Below are positions 33,917 to 42,812 of a stretch of 64,000 bases of DNA, piece after piece (within the stretch, counting starts at the first letter, position 1; the number at the start of each line of letters is the position of its first letter). The translations under genes were made by a program, and so were the position numbers. Source of the stretch: Halomarinibacterium sedimenti (GTDB lineage: Bacteria > Bacteroidota > Bacteroidia > Flavobacteriales > Flavobacteriaceae); the NCBI RefSeq assembly GCF_019312585.1, contig NZ_JAHWDP010000002.1, positions 310,001-374,000 on the forward strand, written 5' to 3'. The notes below the pieces were generated by a model. That model searched no databases. It was not told the origin of the DNA and worked only from the letters and a program-made list of their open reading frames with translations.

Positions 33917-34243
33917 ATGCTAGGCCTAGTACTCATTTATTTTATTGGAAAGTATTTTTACAAATTAGCAGAAGAATTTGGTAAAAACAAATGGGGCTTT
34001 GCCATTCTTGGAGTTGTGTCTTACTATGCCGGCGCTTTTTTAGGGGGAATTATTTTAGGGTTAATATCAATTTTTTGGGAAGACTTTGATATAGAATATA
34101 TGAGTGATATGCAACTAGGCCTTATGGCAATTCCATTTGGAGTGTTAATGTGTGTTGGAGTATATTCTCTTTTAAAGAAAATTTGGACAAAAAACCAAAA
34201 GGAAGAAGAAGTTGTTTCTATTGACGATATTGGAAAGTCTTAA
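33917..34243 (+). CDS. Small membrane protein of unknown function
   Basis: A 108-residue protein with three hydrophobic segments: about 1-14 (MLGLVLIYFIGKYF), 27-52 (GFAILGVVSYYAGAFLGGIILGLI) and 69-87. A charged cytoplasmic tail, KNQKEEEVVSIDD, follows. The start FIGKYFYKLAEEFGKNKWGFAI resembles small conserved Bacteroidota membrane proteins, but no function is known to me. Its stop overlaps that of the convergent recQ gene in a TTAA at 34240-34243. Confidence 0.72.
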   Translation: MLGLVLIYFIGKYFYKLAEEFGKNKWGFAILGVVSYYAGAFLGGIILGLISIFWEDFDIEYMSDMQLGLMAIPFGVLMCVGVYSLLKKIWTKNQKEEEVVSIDDIGKS

Positions 34244-36435
34244 TTGGCTACTTCACTTATAAACTTAATACGATAGAGGCGTAATTCTTCTACATCATAA
34301 TCGCCATCAAACTCGTCCATGGCTTCTTCAATTTGATCAGTTTCGGCTTCTAAAAAATACTCGTGCAATTCTTCTTGTTGCTCTTCATCCAAAACTTCAT
34401 CAATCCAATAGTTAATATTCAGTTTGGTACCGCTATACACAATGGCTTCCATTTCTTTTATAAAATCGGGCATATCAAGTCCTTTGGCATTGGCAATATC
34501 TGTTAATGCTAGTTTCCTGTCTACACTCTGAATGATATAAAGCTTTAATGCACTATTACTCCCTGTAGATTTTACAATAAAGTCATCTGGACGGATAATA
34601 TCATTTTCTTCAACATAATCTGAAATGAGTTTCACGAAGGATGCACCGTACTTTTTGGCCTTTCCCTCGCCCACTCCATGCACGTTAGAAAGCTCATCTA
34701 ACGTAATAGGATATTTAAGTGCCATATCCTCTAAAGAAGGGTCTTGAAAAATAACAAAAGGGGGTAGCTTTAACTTATCAGCCACCTTCTTCCGTTCATT
34801 CTTTAATAATTTAAAGAGCTGTTCATCGGCTACATTACCTCCAGACTTTTGTGCGGTAACCACACTATCGTCATTCGCTTCTTTATAGCTATGATCTTCT
34901 GTCATCATAAAGGATGAAGGAGAATTTAAATAGGAACGACCTTCTTCAGTTAATTTTATAACACCATAGCTTTCAATATCTTTTTTGAGAAATCCTGCCA
35001 CTAAAACCTGGCGTAATAAAGCCATCCAGTATTGTGGTTCATGATTTTTTCCAATACCAAAAAAGCTTTGTGTGTCGGTCCTATGTGATTTAATTAAAGC
35101 ATTCACTTTACCTACAAGAACATTGACAACTTCCTTTGATTTATATTGCTGATTGGTATCTTTTATTACTTTTAGGAGCGTTACAACTTCATTCTGGGCT
35201 TCAATCTTCTTTTTTGGATGCCGCATATTATCATCCATATCCCCACCCTCTCCAGTTTCATTATCAAATTCTTCCCCAAAATAATGAAGGATGAATTTCC
35301 TTCTAGATATAGAAGTTTCAGCAAAAGCCACTACTTCTTGCAATAAGGCATGTCCTATTTCCTGTTCCGCCACTGGTTTTCCGCTCATAAACTTTTCTAG
35401 CTTCTCTATGTCTTTGTAGCTATAAAATGCTAGACAATGCCCTTCGCCTCCGTCACGTCCAGCACGCCCCGTCTCTTGATAATAACTTTCTATACTTTTG
35501 GGAATGTCATTATGAATTACATAACGTACATCGGGCTTGTCGATCCCCATCCCAAAAGCGATGGTAGCAACTACCACATCGGCATCTTCCATAAGGAACA
35601 TGTCTTGATTTTTCACTCTTGTTTTAGCATCTAACCCTGCGTGATACGGAATGGCTTTAATTCCATTCACTTGTAGCGTTTGTGCCAATTCTTCTACCCG
35701 TTTTCTACTTAAACAATAAATAATTCCGCTTTTCCCTTCATTTTGCTTTACAAAACGAGTGATATCACTATCTACATTCTTTGTTTTTGGTCGAATTTCA
35801 TAATATAAATTGGGCCTATTAAAAGATGCTTTAAACGTATTGGCATCTTGTATTCCAAGATTCTTTAAAATGTCTTCTTGCACCTTTGGCGTTGCTGTTG
35901 CTGTTAACCCTGCAATGGGAATGTTTTCCCCTAAACGTTCAATAATTTTACGTAGGTTTCTATATTCGGGTCTAAAATCGTGTCCCCATTCGCTTATACA
36001 ATGCGCTTCATCAATGGCCACAAAAGAAATTTCGACACCTTTTAAAAAATCGACATTTTCTTCTTTGGTAAGAGACTCTGGTGCCACATAAAGTAATTTA
36101 GTAACTCCAGACGTTATATCGGCCTTTACCTGTTTTATTTCAGTTTTGGTAAGCGAAGAGTTAAGCACATGGGCAATACCATCTTCAGAAGATAGTGCGC
36201 GTAAGGCATCTACTTGGTTTTTCATTAATGCAATTAATGGGGAAACCACAATAGCAGTACCATCATTCATTAATGCTGGGAGTTGGTAGCAAAGGGATTT
36301 TCCGCCACCTGTTGGCATAATTACAAAGGTGTTTTTCCCCGCCAACACGCTTTTAATTACATCCTCTTGAAGTCCTTTAAATGAAGTAAAGCCAAAATAT
36401 TTCTTCAGAGATGCAAATAAATCTGTTTCGCTCAC
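34240..36435 (-). CDS. recQ: ATP-dependent DNA helicase RecQ
   Basis: A 731-residue 3'-5' helicase of recombination and fork repair. Walker A is MPTGGGKSLCYQ (about 40-51), the DEAH-type box is IDEAHCISEWGHDFRPEY (about 138-155), and the second RecA domain has TIAFGMGIDKPDVR and YQETGRAGRDG. RQC winged-helix (about 410-520) and HRDC (about 545-620) regions follow. An acidic extension makes it longer than E. coli RecQ (609). The classical zinc-cluster cysteines are not evident where expected (SRRKFILHYFGE), as in several Bacteroidota RecQ proteins. It is divergent from kdsD. Confidence 0.94.
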   Translation of the reverse strand: MSETDLFASLKKYFGFTSFKGLQEDVIKSVLAGKNTFVIMPTGGGKSLCYQLPALMNDGTAIVVSPLIALMKNQVDALRALSSEDGIAHVLNSSLTKTEIKQVKADITSGVTKLLYVAPESLTKEENVDFLKGVEISFVAIDEAHCISEWGHDFRPEYRNLRKIIERLGENIPIAGLTATATPKVQEDILKNLGIQDANTFKASFNRPNLYYEIRPKTKNVDSDITRFVKQNEGKSGIIYCLSRKRVEELAQTLQVNGIKAIPYHAGLDAKTRVKNQDMFLMEDADVVVATIAFGMGIDKPDVRYVIHNDIPKSIESYYQETGRAGRDGGEGHCLAFYSYKDIEKLEKFMSGKPVAEQEIGHALLQEVVAFAETSISRRKFILHYFGEEFDNETGEGGDMDDNMRHPKKKIEAQNEVVTLLKVIKDTNQQYKSKEVVNVLVGKVNALIKSHRTDTQSFFGIGKNHEPQYWMALLRQVLVAGFLKKDIESYGVIKLTEEGRSYLNSPSSFMMTEDHSYKEANDDSVVTAQKSGGNVADEQLFKLLKNERKKVADKLKLPPFVIFQDPSLEDMALKYPITLDELSNVHGVGEGKAKKYGASFVKLISDYVEENDIIRPDDFIVKSTGSNSALKLYIIQSVDRKLALTDIANAKGLDMPDFIKEMEAIVYSGTKLNINYWIDEVLDEEQQEELHEYFLEAETDQIEEAMDEFDGDYDVEELRLYRIKFISEVAN

Positions 36436-36623
36436 GCTTGTAGTAATTTAAATTTTTTTAGGAGTAAAATTAAATTGTAGGAACTCAATAACAATTGTAA
36501 TTTTGCAACCTATTGGATACTATTGAATCTAATTAACGTATTTGAGGTTAGGAACAATTAGTTTTTTCCATTACTAAAGATACTAATTTCTGAAAAAGGA
36601 ACAAACTTAAAAAAGTCTAAATT

Positions 36624-37589
36624 TTGAATTATTATAATACCATTATAAACGTTGCCAAAAAAACCATCGAGACCGAAGGAAAAGCGATTATGCATTTAGC
36701 TACTTTGGTGACTGAGGAGTTTGCAAAAGCAGTGGATTATATTTATCAATCTAAAGGCAGGGTCATTGTTACTGGGATTGGTAAAAGTGCTAATATTGCC
36801 ACAAAAATTGTCGCTACACTAAATTCTACAGGAACCCCTGCTATCTTCATGCACGCAGCGGATGCCATTCACGGAGATTTGGGGATTATTCAAGAAAACG
36901 ATACGGTTATTTGTATTTCAAAAAGTGGAAACACCCCAGAAATAAAGGTATTGGTTCCACTTATTAAGGCTAGTGGTAATAAGCTCATGGCGATTACATC
37001 GAACAAAGATTCCTTTTTAGGAGTCCAAAGCGATTTTGTGCTTCATGCCTATGTTGAAAAGGAAGCCTGTCCAAATAACTTAGCGCCCACCACCAGCACC
37101 ACAGCTCAATTAGTGATGGGGGATGCTTTAGCCATGTCACTTTTAAACCTTCGCGGGTTTTCAAGCAGTGATTTTGCGCGTTTTCATCCAGGAGGTTCGC
37201 TAGGAAAAAAATTATATTTACGGGTAAGTGATCTAACATCCTTAAACGAAAAGCCACAAGTTACTCCAGATATGAGTGTGAAAAGAGTAATTGTTGAAAT
37301 TTCGGAAAAACTATTAGGAGTCACAGCCGTTGTAGAAGATGAAAAGATTGTAGGGATTATCACAGATGGTGACTTACGAAGAATGCTTACTAAAGTAGAT
37401 AATATTGCAGGACTTACGGCTAAAGATATTATGACAAAAAACCCAAAGAAAATTGATAATGACGCGATGGCTGTTGAAGCTATGGAAATGATGGACACCA
37501 ATGGAATTACTCAAATCTTAGCTGAAAAAGATGGTAAATACTCTGGGGTAGTACATATTCACAATTTAAGTAAAGAAGGAATCATTTAA
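36624..37589 (+). CDS. kdsD: KdsD/KpsF-type arabinose-5-phosphate isomerase
   Basis: A 321-residue enzyme that isomerises ribulose-5-phosphate to arabinose-5-phosphate, the first step to Kdo for lipopolysaccharide. The SIS domain (about 30-165) has VTGIGKSANIATKI, CISKSGNTPE and the active-site HAADAIHGDLG. Two CBS repeats (about 205-260 and 270-320) follow. No ATG fits; the start is TTG at 36624, and the resulting N-terminus NYYNTIINVAKKTIETE matches flavobacterial homologues as I recall them. Its stop overlaps the tatC ATG by one base. It leads an envelope gene cluster with tatC and lptB. Confidence 0.92.
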   Translation: MNYYNTIINVAKKTIETEGKAIMHLATLVTEEFAKAVDYIYQSKGRVIVTGIGKSANIATKIVATLNSTGTPAIFMHAADAIHGDLGIIQENDTVICISKSGNTPEIKVLVPLIKASGNKLMAITSNKDSFLGVQSDFVLHAYVEKEACPNNLAPTTSTTAQLVMGDALAMSLLNLRGFSSSDFARFHPGGSLGKKLYLRVSDLTSLNEKPQVTPDMSVKRVIVEISEKLLGVTAVVEDEKIVGIITDGDLRRMLTKVDNIAGLTAKDIMTKNPKKIDNDAMAVEAMEMMDTNGITQILAEKDGKYSGVVHIHNLSKEGII

Positions 37590-38425
37590 TGACAGCCAAA
37601 AGCAAGAAAATAGGACCAGAAAAGGAAATGTCCTTTTTAGACCATCTTGAAGAATTAAGATGGCACCTTATAAAGTCTACAATGGCAATTATGATTCTTG
37701 CAACGGTGGCTTTTATTTTTAAGGATATCATTTTCGATGTAATTATCTTTGGTCCTAAAAAAGCAGATTTCCCAACTTATAGGTTTTTATGCAAATCGGC
37801 ACAAGCCATAGGATTTGATAGTTTTTGTTTTTCTGAATTACCTTTCAGGGTTCAAAGTAGGACCATGGCAGGTCAGTTTTCTGCACACATCTGGACCTCA
37901 ATTACAGCAGGATTTATTCTTGCTTTTCCATATGTTATTTATGAATTCTGGAAGTTTGTTAGTCCTGGACTTCATAAGAATGAACGAAGCAATGCTCGTG
38001 GTTTTATTATTGTGGCTTCTCTTTTATTCTTTTTAGGAGTGCTTTTTGGGTACTACGTAGTTACTCCACTTTCTATAAACTTTTTGGGTACCTATCAAGT
38101 GAGTGAACAAGTTTTTAACGACTTCGATTTAAGCAGCTATATAGGATTGGTAAGAGCCTGTGCTTTATCTAGCGGACTTATATTTCAATTACCCATTATC
38201 ATTTTCTTTTTAACCAAAATAGGATTGGTAACTCCGCAATTCCTTCGTAAATACCGAAAGTTTGCATTGGTTATTGTCCTCATCGTTTCGGCAGTAATTA
38301 CACCTCCGGATATTGCAAGTCAGGTAATTGTAGCAATTCCTGTACTTATTTTATATGAGGTAAGTATTTTTATTTCGGCTAGAATTATAAAAAAACAGAA
38401 CAAAAAAGCAAAAGCCCATGGATAA
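37589..38425 (+). CDS. tatC: Twin-arginine translocase subunit TatC
   Basis: A 278-residue protein with six predicted transmembrane helices, the Tat signal-peptide receptor. The family signature MSFLDHLEELRWHL is at about 14-27, and FAFPYVIYEFWKFVSPGL-type sequence (about 110-128) and SPPDIASQ-like TPPDIASQ (about 233-240) follow. It exports folded, cofactor-bearing proteins. TatA/B is not adjacent. It overlaps kdsD by one base and the carboxymuconolactone decarboxylase-like gene by eight. Confidence 0.95.
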   Translation: MTAKSKKIGPEKEMSFLDHLEELRWHLIKSTMAIMILATVAFIFKDIIFDVIIFGPKKADFPTYRFLCKSAQAIGFDSFCFSELPFRVQSRTMAGQFSAHIWTSITAGFILAFPYVIYEFWKFVSPGLHKNERSNARGFIIVASLLFFLGVLFGYYVVTPLSINFLGTYQVSEQVFNDFDLSSYIGLVRACALSSGLIFQLPIIIFFLTKIGLVTPQFLRKYRKFALVIVLIVSAVITPPDIASQVIVAIPVLILYEVSIFISARIIKKQNKKAKAHG

Positions 38426-38762
38426 TATCGTAGAAGAGTTTAATGCGTACCGTTCTAAGATGAACGAAAAAATGCTTGAGGATAATAACAAGATTATCAA
38501 GCGAATTTTCAATTTAGATACCAATGCTTTTACAGAGGGTGTTCTATCGAAGAAAACCAAAGAACTTTTGGGTTTGGGAAATTCGTTAGTGCTTCGATGC
38601 GACGATTGTGTTCGTTATCACCTGGAAGAATGTTACAAACTTGGGGTCACCAAGGAAGAAGCAGTGGAAGCTATGAGTATTTCTTTGTTAATTGGTGGCA
38701 CCATTGTTATTCCACACCTTCGAAGAGCTTTTGAATATTGGGAAGCCCTAGAAAATAATTAG
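38418..38762 (+). CDS. Carboxymuconolactone decarboxylase-family (AhpD-like) protein
   Basis: A 114-residue single-domain helical protein. The motif CDDCVRYHLEECYKLG (about 66-81) holds the CxxC pair and nearby histidine typical of AhpD-like peroxidase partners, suggesting a thiol redox role rather than carboxymuconolactone decarboxylation. It starts inside the tatC end (8-base overlap) and precedes lptB by 36 bases. Why a redox protein sits between TatC and LptB is not known. Confidence 0.88.
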   Translation: MDNIVEEFNAYRSKMNEKMLEDNNKIIKRIFNLDTNAFTEGVLSKKTKELLGLGNSLVLRCDDCVRYHLEECYKLGVTKEEAVEAMSISLLIGGTIVIPHLRRAFEYWEALENN

Positions 38763-38798
38763 TATTTTTAGCGTTATTCTTTTCAGAAACAAAACGTA

Positions 38799-39539
38799 AT
38801 GAAGTTAAAAGCCGAAAATCTTATAAAATCCTATAAAGGCCGTGAGGTTGTTAAGGGTATTACCGTGGAAGTAAATCGCGGAGAAATTGTGGGACTTTTA
38901 GGGCCTAATGGGGCTGGAAAAACGACTTCATTTTATATGATTGTGGGGTTGATTAAACCCAACGGCGGAAAGATTTACTTAGACAATACCAACATCACCA
39001 CCTACCCTATGTACAAAAGAGCGCAGAATGGGATAGGATATTTGGCGCAGGAAGCATCCGTATTCCGAAAATTAAGTATTGAAGATAATATTTTAAGTGT
39101 TCTTCAACTCACCAAGCTTTCTAAAAAAGAGCAAGAACTAAAAATGGAATCGCTTATTGAAGAATTTGGATTAGGGCATATCCGTAAAAACCGAGGGGAT
39201 TTATTAAGCGGTGGAGAACGAAGAAGAACTGAAATTGCTCGTGCTTTAGCCACCGACCCTAATTTTATTCTACTAGATGAACCCTTTGCAGGGGTAGATC
39301 CTGTGGCGGTAGAGGATATCCAGCGGATTGTAGCACAGCTAAAAAACAAAAACATCGGTATATTGATTACCGACCACAACGTTCAAGAAACCCTTGCTAT
39401 TACAGACAGAACCTATTTAATGTTTGAAGGTAGCATCCTAAAACACGGAATTCCTGAAGAATTGGCAGCAGACGAAATGGTGCGTAAAGTCTATTTAGGG
39501 CAAAATTTTGAACTTCGGAAAAAGAAATTGGAGTTTTAA
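38799..39539 (+). CDS. lptB: LPS export ABC transporter ATPase LptB
   Basis: A 246-residue cytoplasmic ATPase that powers lipopolysaccharide extraction with LptF/G. Walker A is GPNGAGKTT (about 35-43), the signature [15 protein letters not shown] (about 136-150), Walker [17 protein letters not shown] (about 157-172) and the switch His in [14 protein letters not shown] and [13 protein letters not shown] are typical of LptB against amino-acid ABC ATPases. It lies in one unit with kdsD, so Kdo supply and LPS export are linked. LptF/G are elsewhere. Confidence 0.94.
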   Translation: MKLKAENLIKSYKGREVVKGITVEVNRGEIVGLLGPNGAGKTTSFYMIVGLIKPNGGKIYLDNTNITTYPMYKRAQNGIGYLAQEASVFRKLSIEDNILSVLQLTKLSKKEQELKMESLIEEFGLGHIRKNRGDLLSGGERRRTEIARALATDPNFILLDEPFAGVDPVAVEDIQRIVAQLKNKNIGILITDHNVQETLAITDRTYLMFEGSILKHGIPEELAADEMVRKVYLGQNFELRKKKLEF

Positions 39540-39561
39540 ATTATTTCTTTTTTATAAAATT

Positions 39562-40314
39562 TTACACAGTTACTCCTTTTTCCCTCCAAATAAGTGACAA
39601 TAACACATACATCACAATGATTATAGGTATCGCCAAAAACTTCAGTAATGCCAACAATACAATAGAAAGTAGAAGAAAAATATAACGTTGTTTGTTTTCT
39701 TTAAAGCCCCATGTTTTAAATTTAAACGCAAAGAGATGGATTTCCGCATTCAGTAAAAACGAACTTAAAACCGTAAGCCCCACCAAAAACCATTTATTGA
39801 ATACAATATCTTGAATCATATGTGAATACTGAAATTCAAAAATCATAGGTAGGCTTAAAATAAACAAAGCATTTGCTGGGGTTGGCAAGCCAATAAAACT
39901 GGTGGTTTGTCGCGTATCTACGTTAAATTTTGCCAATCGGTAGGCCGAAGCCACTAAAATTAAAAGCCCTATGAGCGGAAAATAACTATCAATTCCTGTT
40001 TGCCAAGCCCGTGCCGAAAAGATATCAGTAAGCGGACGAATTTCATGGTACATAGACACTTGAAGCAATTGTACCATCACCAAACTGGGGACAACACCAC
40101 AAGTAACCACATCTGCCAAAGAATCGAATTGCACCCCTACTTCACTTTGAGCATTGAGCAAGCGCGCGGCAAGACCATCAAAAAAATCGAAGAAAATACC
40201 TAGAAAGACAAAAATGGCGGCAATAATTAAATCACCAGAAACTGTAAATAAAATAGCGACGCCACCACAAAGCAAATTGAGGGAGGTAATGGCATTAGGG
40301 ATGTGTTTTATCAT
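39562..40314 (-). CDS. pssA: CDP-diacylglycerol-serine O-phosphatidyltransferase PssA
   Basis: About 250 residues from ATG 40314; an upstream start at 40359 would add 15 residues unlike the family. It is a membrane protein with six to eight helices and the CDP-alcohol phosphotransferase motif DGLAARLL, then G(VQF)DSLAD (about 45-67). The opening IPNAITSLNLLCGG is typical of PssA. It makes phosphatidylserine, the precursor of phosphatidylethanolamine. It is convergent with lptB and divergent from the PorV/PorQ-family gene. Confidence 0.93.
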   Translation of the reverse strand: MIKHIPNAITSLNLLCGGVAILFTVSGDLIIAAIFVFLGIFFDFFDGLAARLLNAQSEVGVQFDSLADVVTCGVVPSLVMVQLLQVSMYHEIRPLTDIFSARAWQTGIDSYFPLIGLLILVASAYRLAKFNVDTRQTTSFIGLPTPANALFILSLPMIFEFQYSHMIQDIVFNKWFLVGLTVLSSFLLNAEIHLFAFKFKTWGFKENKQRYIFLLLSIVLLALLKFLAIPIIIVMYVLLSLIWREKGVTV

Positions 40315-40421
40315 AATCTTTAAAAATCCAATGTAAAAATAACAAAGATATTGCCACAACTACAATATGAATGCAAAAATGTAGTTTACTATTCTGTAAA
40401 ATAGTGAGATATTTGCACAAA

Positions 40422-41501
40422 ATGAATTGCTTGAAGAAGACGGTACTTTTTACACTTTTACTACTTGGTATTTCCCTTTCGGCACAGACGGTTCGAAAAT
40501 ATTCAAACGAATTTATGAATATTGGTGTGGACGCTGCTGCTTTTGGAATGGCAAACGCTGTAGTGGCCTCCACTAGCGATGTAAATGCTGGGTACTGGAA
40601 TCCTGCAGGTTTATTAAAATTAGAAGACAATCAAATCTCGTTAATGCACGCGGCTTATTTTGCCAATATTGCTAGTTACGATTATGCTGCTTTTGCGATG
40701 CCCTTGGATAAGGAAAGCGTAGTTGCTTTTTCGGCCATACGTTTTGGAGTGGATGATATTTTAAACACCACACAACTAATCGATGACCAAGGAAATATCG
40801 ATTACAACCGTATTAGCCTCTTTTCTACAGCCGATTACGGTTTTACTTTTTCCTATGCACGAGCGCTTCCGTTAGACGGTTTAAACGTTGGTGTAAATGC
40901 GAAAGTAATTAGACGAATTATAGGGGATTTTGCTTCCTCTTGGGGTTTTGGTTTGGATGCTGCCCTTCAGTTTGAAACCAAAAGCGATTGGCAATTTGGT
41001 GTTATGGCCCGTGATATTACCACAACGTTTAATGCCTGGAATATCAATGAAGAAAAATTTGCCGAAATATCAGGCGCTGTGGAAGGACAAAATCAAGAAT
41101 TACCCGAAACAACCGAAATTACCTTGCCGAAACTTCAATTAGGTGTGGCAAAAAAATGGGTGTTTCATTATGATTTTTCCCTGTTAACTGAAGTAGATTT
41201 TAATTTCCGTTTTGCCGAAACCAACGATGTATTTTCTTCCTCTTTTGCTAGTATGACTCCTGCGGCTGGAGTTGAATTTGGATATATCGATTTGGTTTTT
41301 GTACGAGTGGGTGCTGGAAATTTTCAAAATATCACCCAACTAGACGGAAGCGACTCTGTAGGATTCCAGCCTAATATTGGCGTTGGTTTTAAATACAAAG
41401 GAATTCAGGTGGACTATGCCTTAACCGATATTGGTGACCAAAGTGCCGCCTTGTACAGCAATGTATTTTCGTTGAAATTGGATTGGAGTTTGTTTAGATA
41501 G
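40422..41501 (+). CDS. PorV/PorQ-family outer-membrane protein
   Basis: About 359 residues from ATG 40422, chosen because it gives a clean signal peptide (1-22, ending LSAQ). The mature protein starts with the family pattern FMNIGVDAAAFGMANAVVAS, then DVNAGYWNPAGL, and consists of a FadL-like beta barrel of alternating amphipathic strands. PorV and PorQ serve the type IX secretion system, but this paralogue is not next to other T9SS genes, so its client is unknown. GATATTTG (40408-40415) is a near -7 element directly upstream. Confidence 0.87.
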   Translation: MNCLKKTVLFTLLLLGISLSAQTVRKYSNEFMNIGVDAAAFGMANAVVASTSDVNAGYWNPAGLLKLEDNQISLMHAAYFANIASYDYAAFAMPLDKESVVAFSAIRFGVDDILNTTQLIDDQGNIDYNRISLFSTADYGFTFSYARALPLDGLNVGVNAKVIRRIIGDFASSWGFGLDAALQFETKSDWQFGVMARDITTTFNAWNINEEKFAEISGAVEGQNQELPETTEITLPKLQLGVAKKWVFHYDFSLLTEVDFNFRFAETNDVFSSSFASMTPAAGVEFGYIDLVFVRVGAGNFQNITQLDGSDSVGFQPNIGVGFKYKGIQVDYALTDIGDQSAALYSNVFSLKLDWSLFR

Positions 41502-41539
41502 TTGGATTATTGGTATATTCGATTTTTAGAACATTTCCT

Positions 41540-42739
41540 TTGAAACACATAACATACTTATTTCTTTTTCTTTTTTTTCTGAACCTCCCTTCAGAAGCAC
41601 AAGTCACAACCCTTTCTGAAGCAGCTGAAATCAGTATAATTACTGTTGGTCCAGGGAAAAATCTGTATGACAAATTTGGGCATAGTGCCTTTCGAGTAAA
41701 AGATGAGGCCAACGGAATAGATTGGGCGTATAACTACGGGACCTACGATTTTAATACCCCTAATTTTTACACCAAGTTTGCCCAAGGAAAATTGAATTAC
41801 AATTTAAGTGTTGCCTATTTTGAAGCGTTTTACCAAAATTATATTCAGGAAAATAGATGGGTAAAAGAGCAGGTTTTAAACCTCTCCTCTACTGAAAAGA
41901 ATGAGCTGTTTCAATACCTTCAAAACAATGCAAAGCCAGAAAACAGAGGCTATTTATATGATTTCTTTTTTGATAATTGCGCTACCCGAATTCGCGATGT
42001 TCTAAAAGCAGTATTGGGAGAGGAACTGCAGTATAATGATCGTTTTGTGACGGAGCAATATACATTTCGAGAGCTTATTCAAAAAAATGTAAAAGCCAAT
42101 ACATGGGGTAGCTTGGGGATGGATGTCGCCATTGGTGCTGTGGTAGATAGACCCGCTTCGGCTTGGGAATATCAATTTTTGCCGCAATATGTTTTTGAAG
42201 CAGCTGCTGTGGCAACAGTCACAAAAGGCAATACGAAAGAACCCCTTGTAATAACCACAAACTCTTTATTCGAAAATACACCGCAAGAAGAAACATCCAA
42301 CTTTTTTATGAGTCCGTTATTTGTCATTGGACTTTTAGGGTTGATTATTTTATTTGTGACCTACCAAGATTTCAGAAAAAGAAAAAGAAGTCGGTACCTT
42401 GATGGAATTATTTTCTTTAGCACTGGTTTCATAGGTTTTTTACTACTGTTGCTTTGGATAGCAACAGACCATTCCACTACAGTAAATAATTATAACCTAT
42501 TGTGGGCCTTCCCCTTGTCGTTATTTTTATGTGTAGCCATTTCAAAAAAACAACCCAAAAAATGGCTAAGTAAATATTATGCATTTTTACTTATTCTCTT
42601 TGCCTTGCTTTGTCTTCATTCTATTTCTGGAGTGCAAACCTTTGCCATAGGATTTATACCTCTCTTTGTGGCATTGGCAATACGATATATCTATGTGCTT
42701 TTATTTCTGAAAAAAACAGATGGCAAGCAGAAGTTCTAA
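41540..42739 (+). CDS. DUF4105 (Lnb N-terminal-like) membrane protein
   Basis: About 399 residues from a TTG at 41540, which gives the signal peptide KHITYLFLFLFFLNLPSEAQ; the frame is open from a TTG at 41510. The periplasmic domain (about 25-240) has GPGKNLYDKFGHSAFRV, the His/Ser pattern of DUF4105, and FFFDNCATRIRDVL with a conserved Cys. At least four C-terminal helices (about 266-395) follow. The fold is related to papain-like NlpC/P60 enzymes as I recall, so it may cleave an amide or lipid at the membrane. The function is unknown. It is co-directional with the PorV/PorQ-family gene, 38 bases downstream. Confidence 0.85.
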   Translation: MKHITYLFLFLFFLNLPSEAQVTTLSEAAEISIITVGPGKNLYDKFGHSAFRVKDEANGIDWAYNYGTYDFNTPNFYTKFAQGKLNYNLSVAYFEAFYQNYIQENRWVKEQVLNLSSTEKNELFQYLQNNAKPENRGYLYDFFFDNCATRIRDVLKAVLGEELQYNDRFVTEQYTFRELIQKNVKANTWGSLGMDVAIGAVVDRPASAWEYQFLPQYVFEAAAVATVTKGNTKEPLVITTNSLFENTPQEETSNFFMSPLFVIGLLGLIILFVTYQDFRKRKRSRYLDGIIFFSTGFIGFLLLLLWIATDHSTTVNNYNLLWAFPLSLFLCVAISKKQPKKWLSKYYAFLLILFALLCLHSISGVQTFAIGFIPLFVALAIRYIYVLLFLKKTDGKQKF

Positions 42740-42770
42740 ACAACAAACTTGAACCCTAAAGAACAGTACC

Positions 42771-42812
42771 ATTCACTATTCACCATTAACTATTAACTAT
42801 TCACTATTTACT
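42771..42812. repeat. Degenerate tandem heptanucleotide repeat, 6 units
   Basis: Six units of period 7 read ATTCACT, ATTCACC, ATTAACT, ATTAACT, ATTCACT, ATTTACT. The array overlaps the stop codon of the leftward sugar transferase gene (42808-42810) and lies in the convergent gap after the DUF4105 gene. On the minus strand the unit reads AGTGAAT, comparable to GTGAGTC at 30844-30927. Confidence 0.85.
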
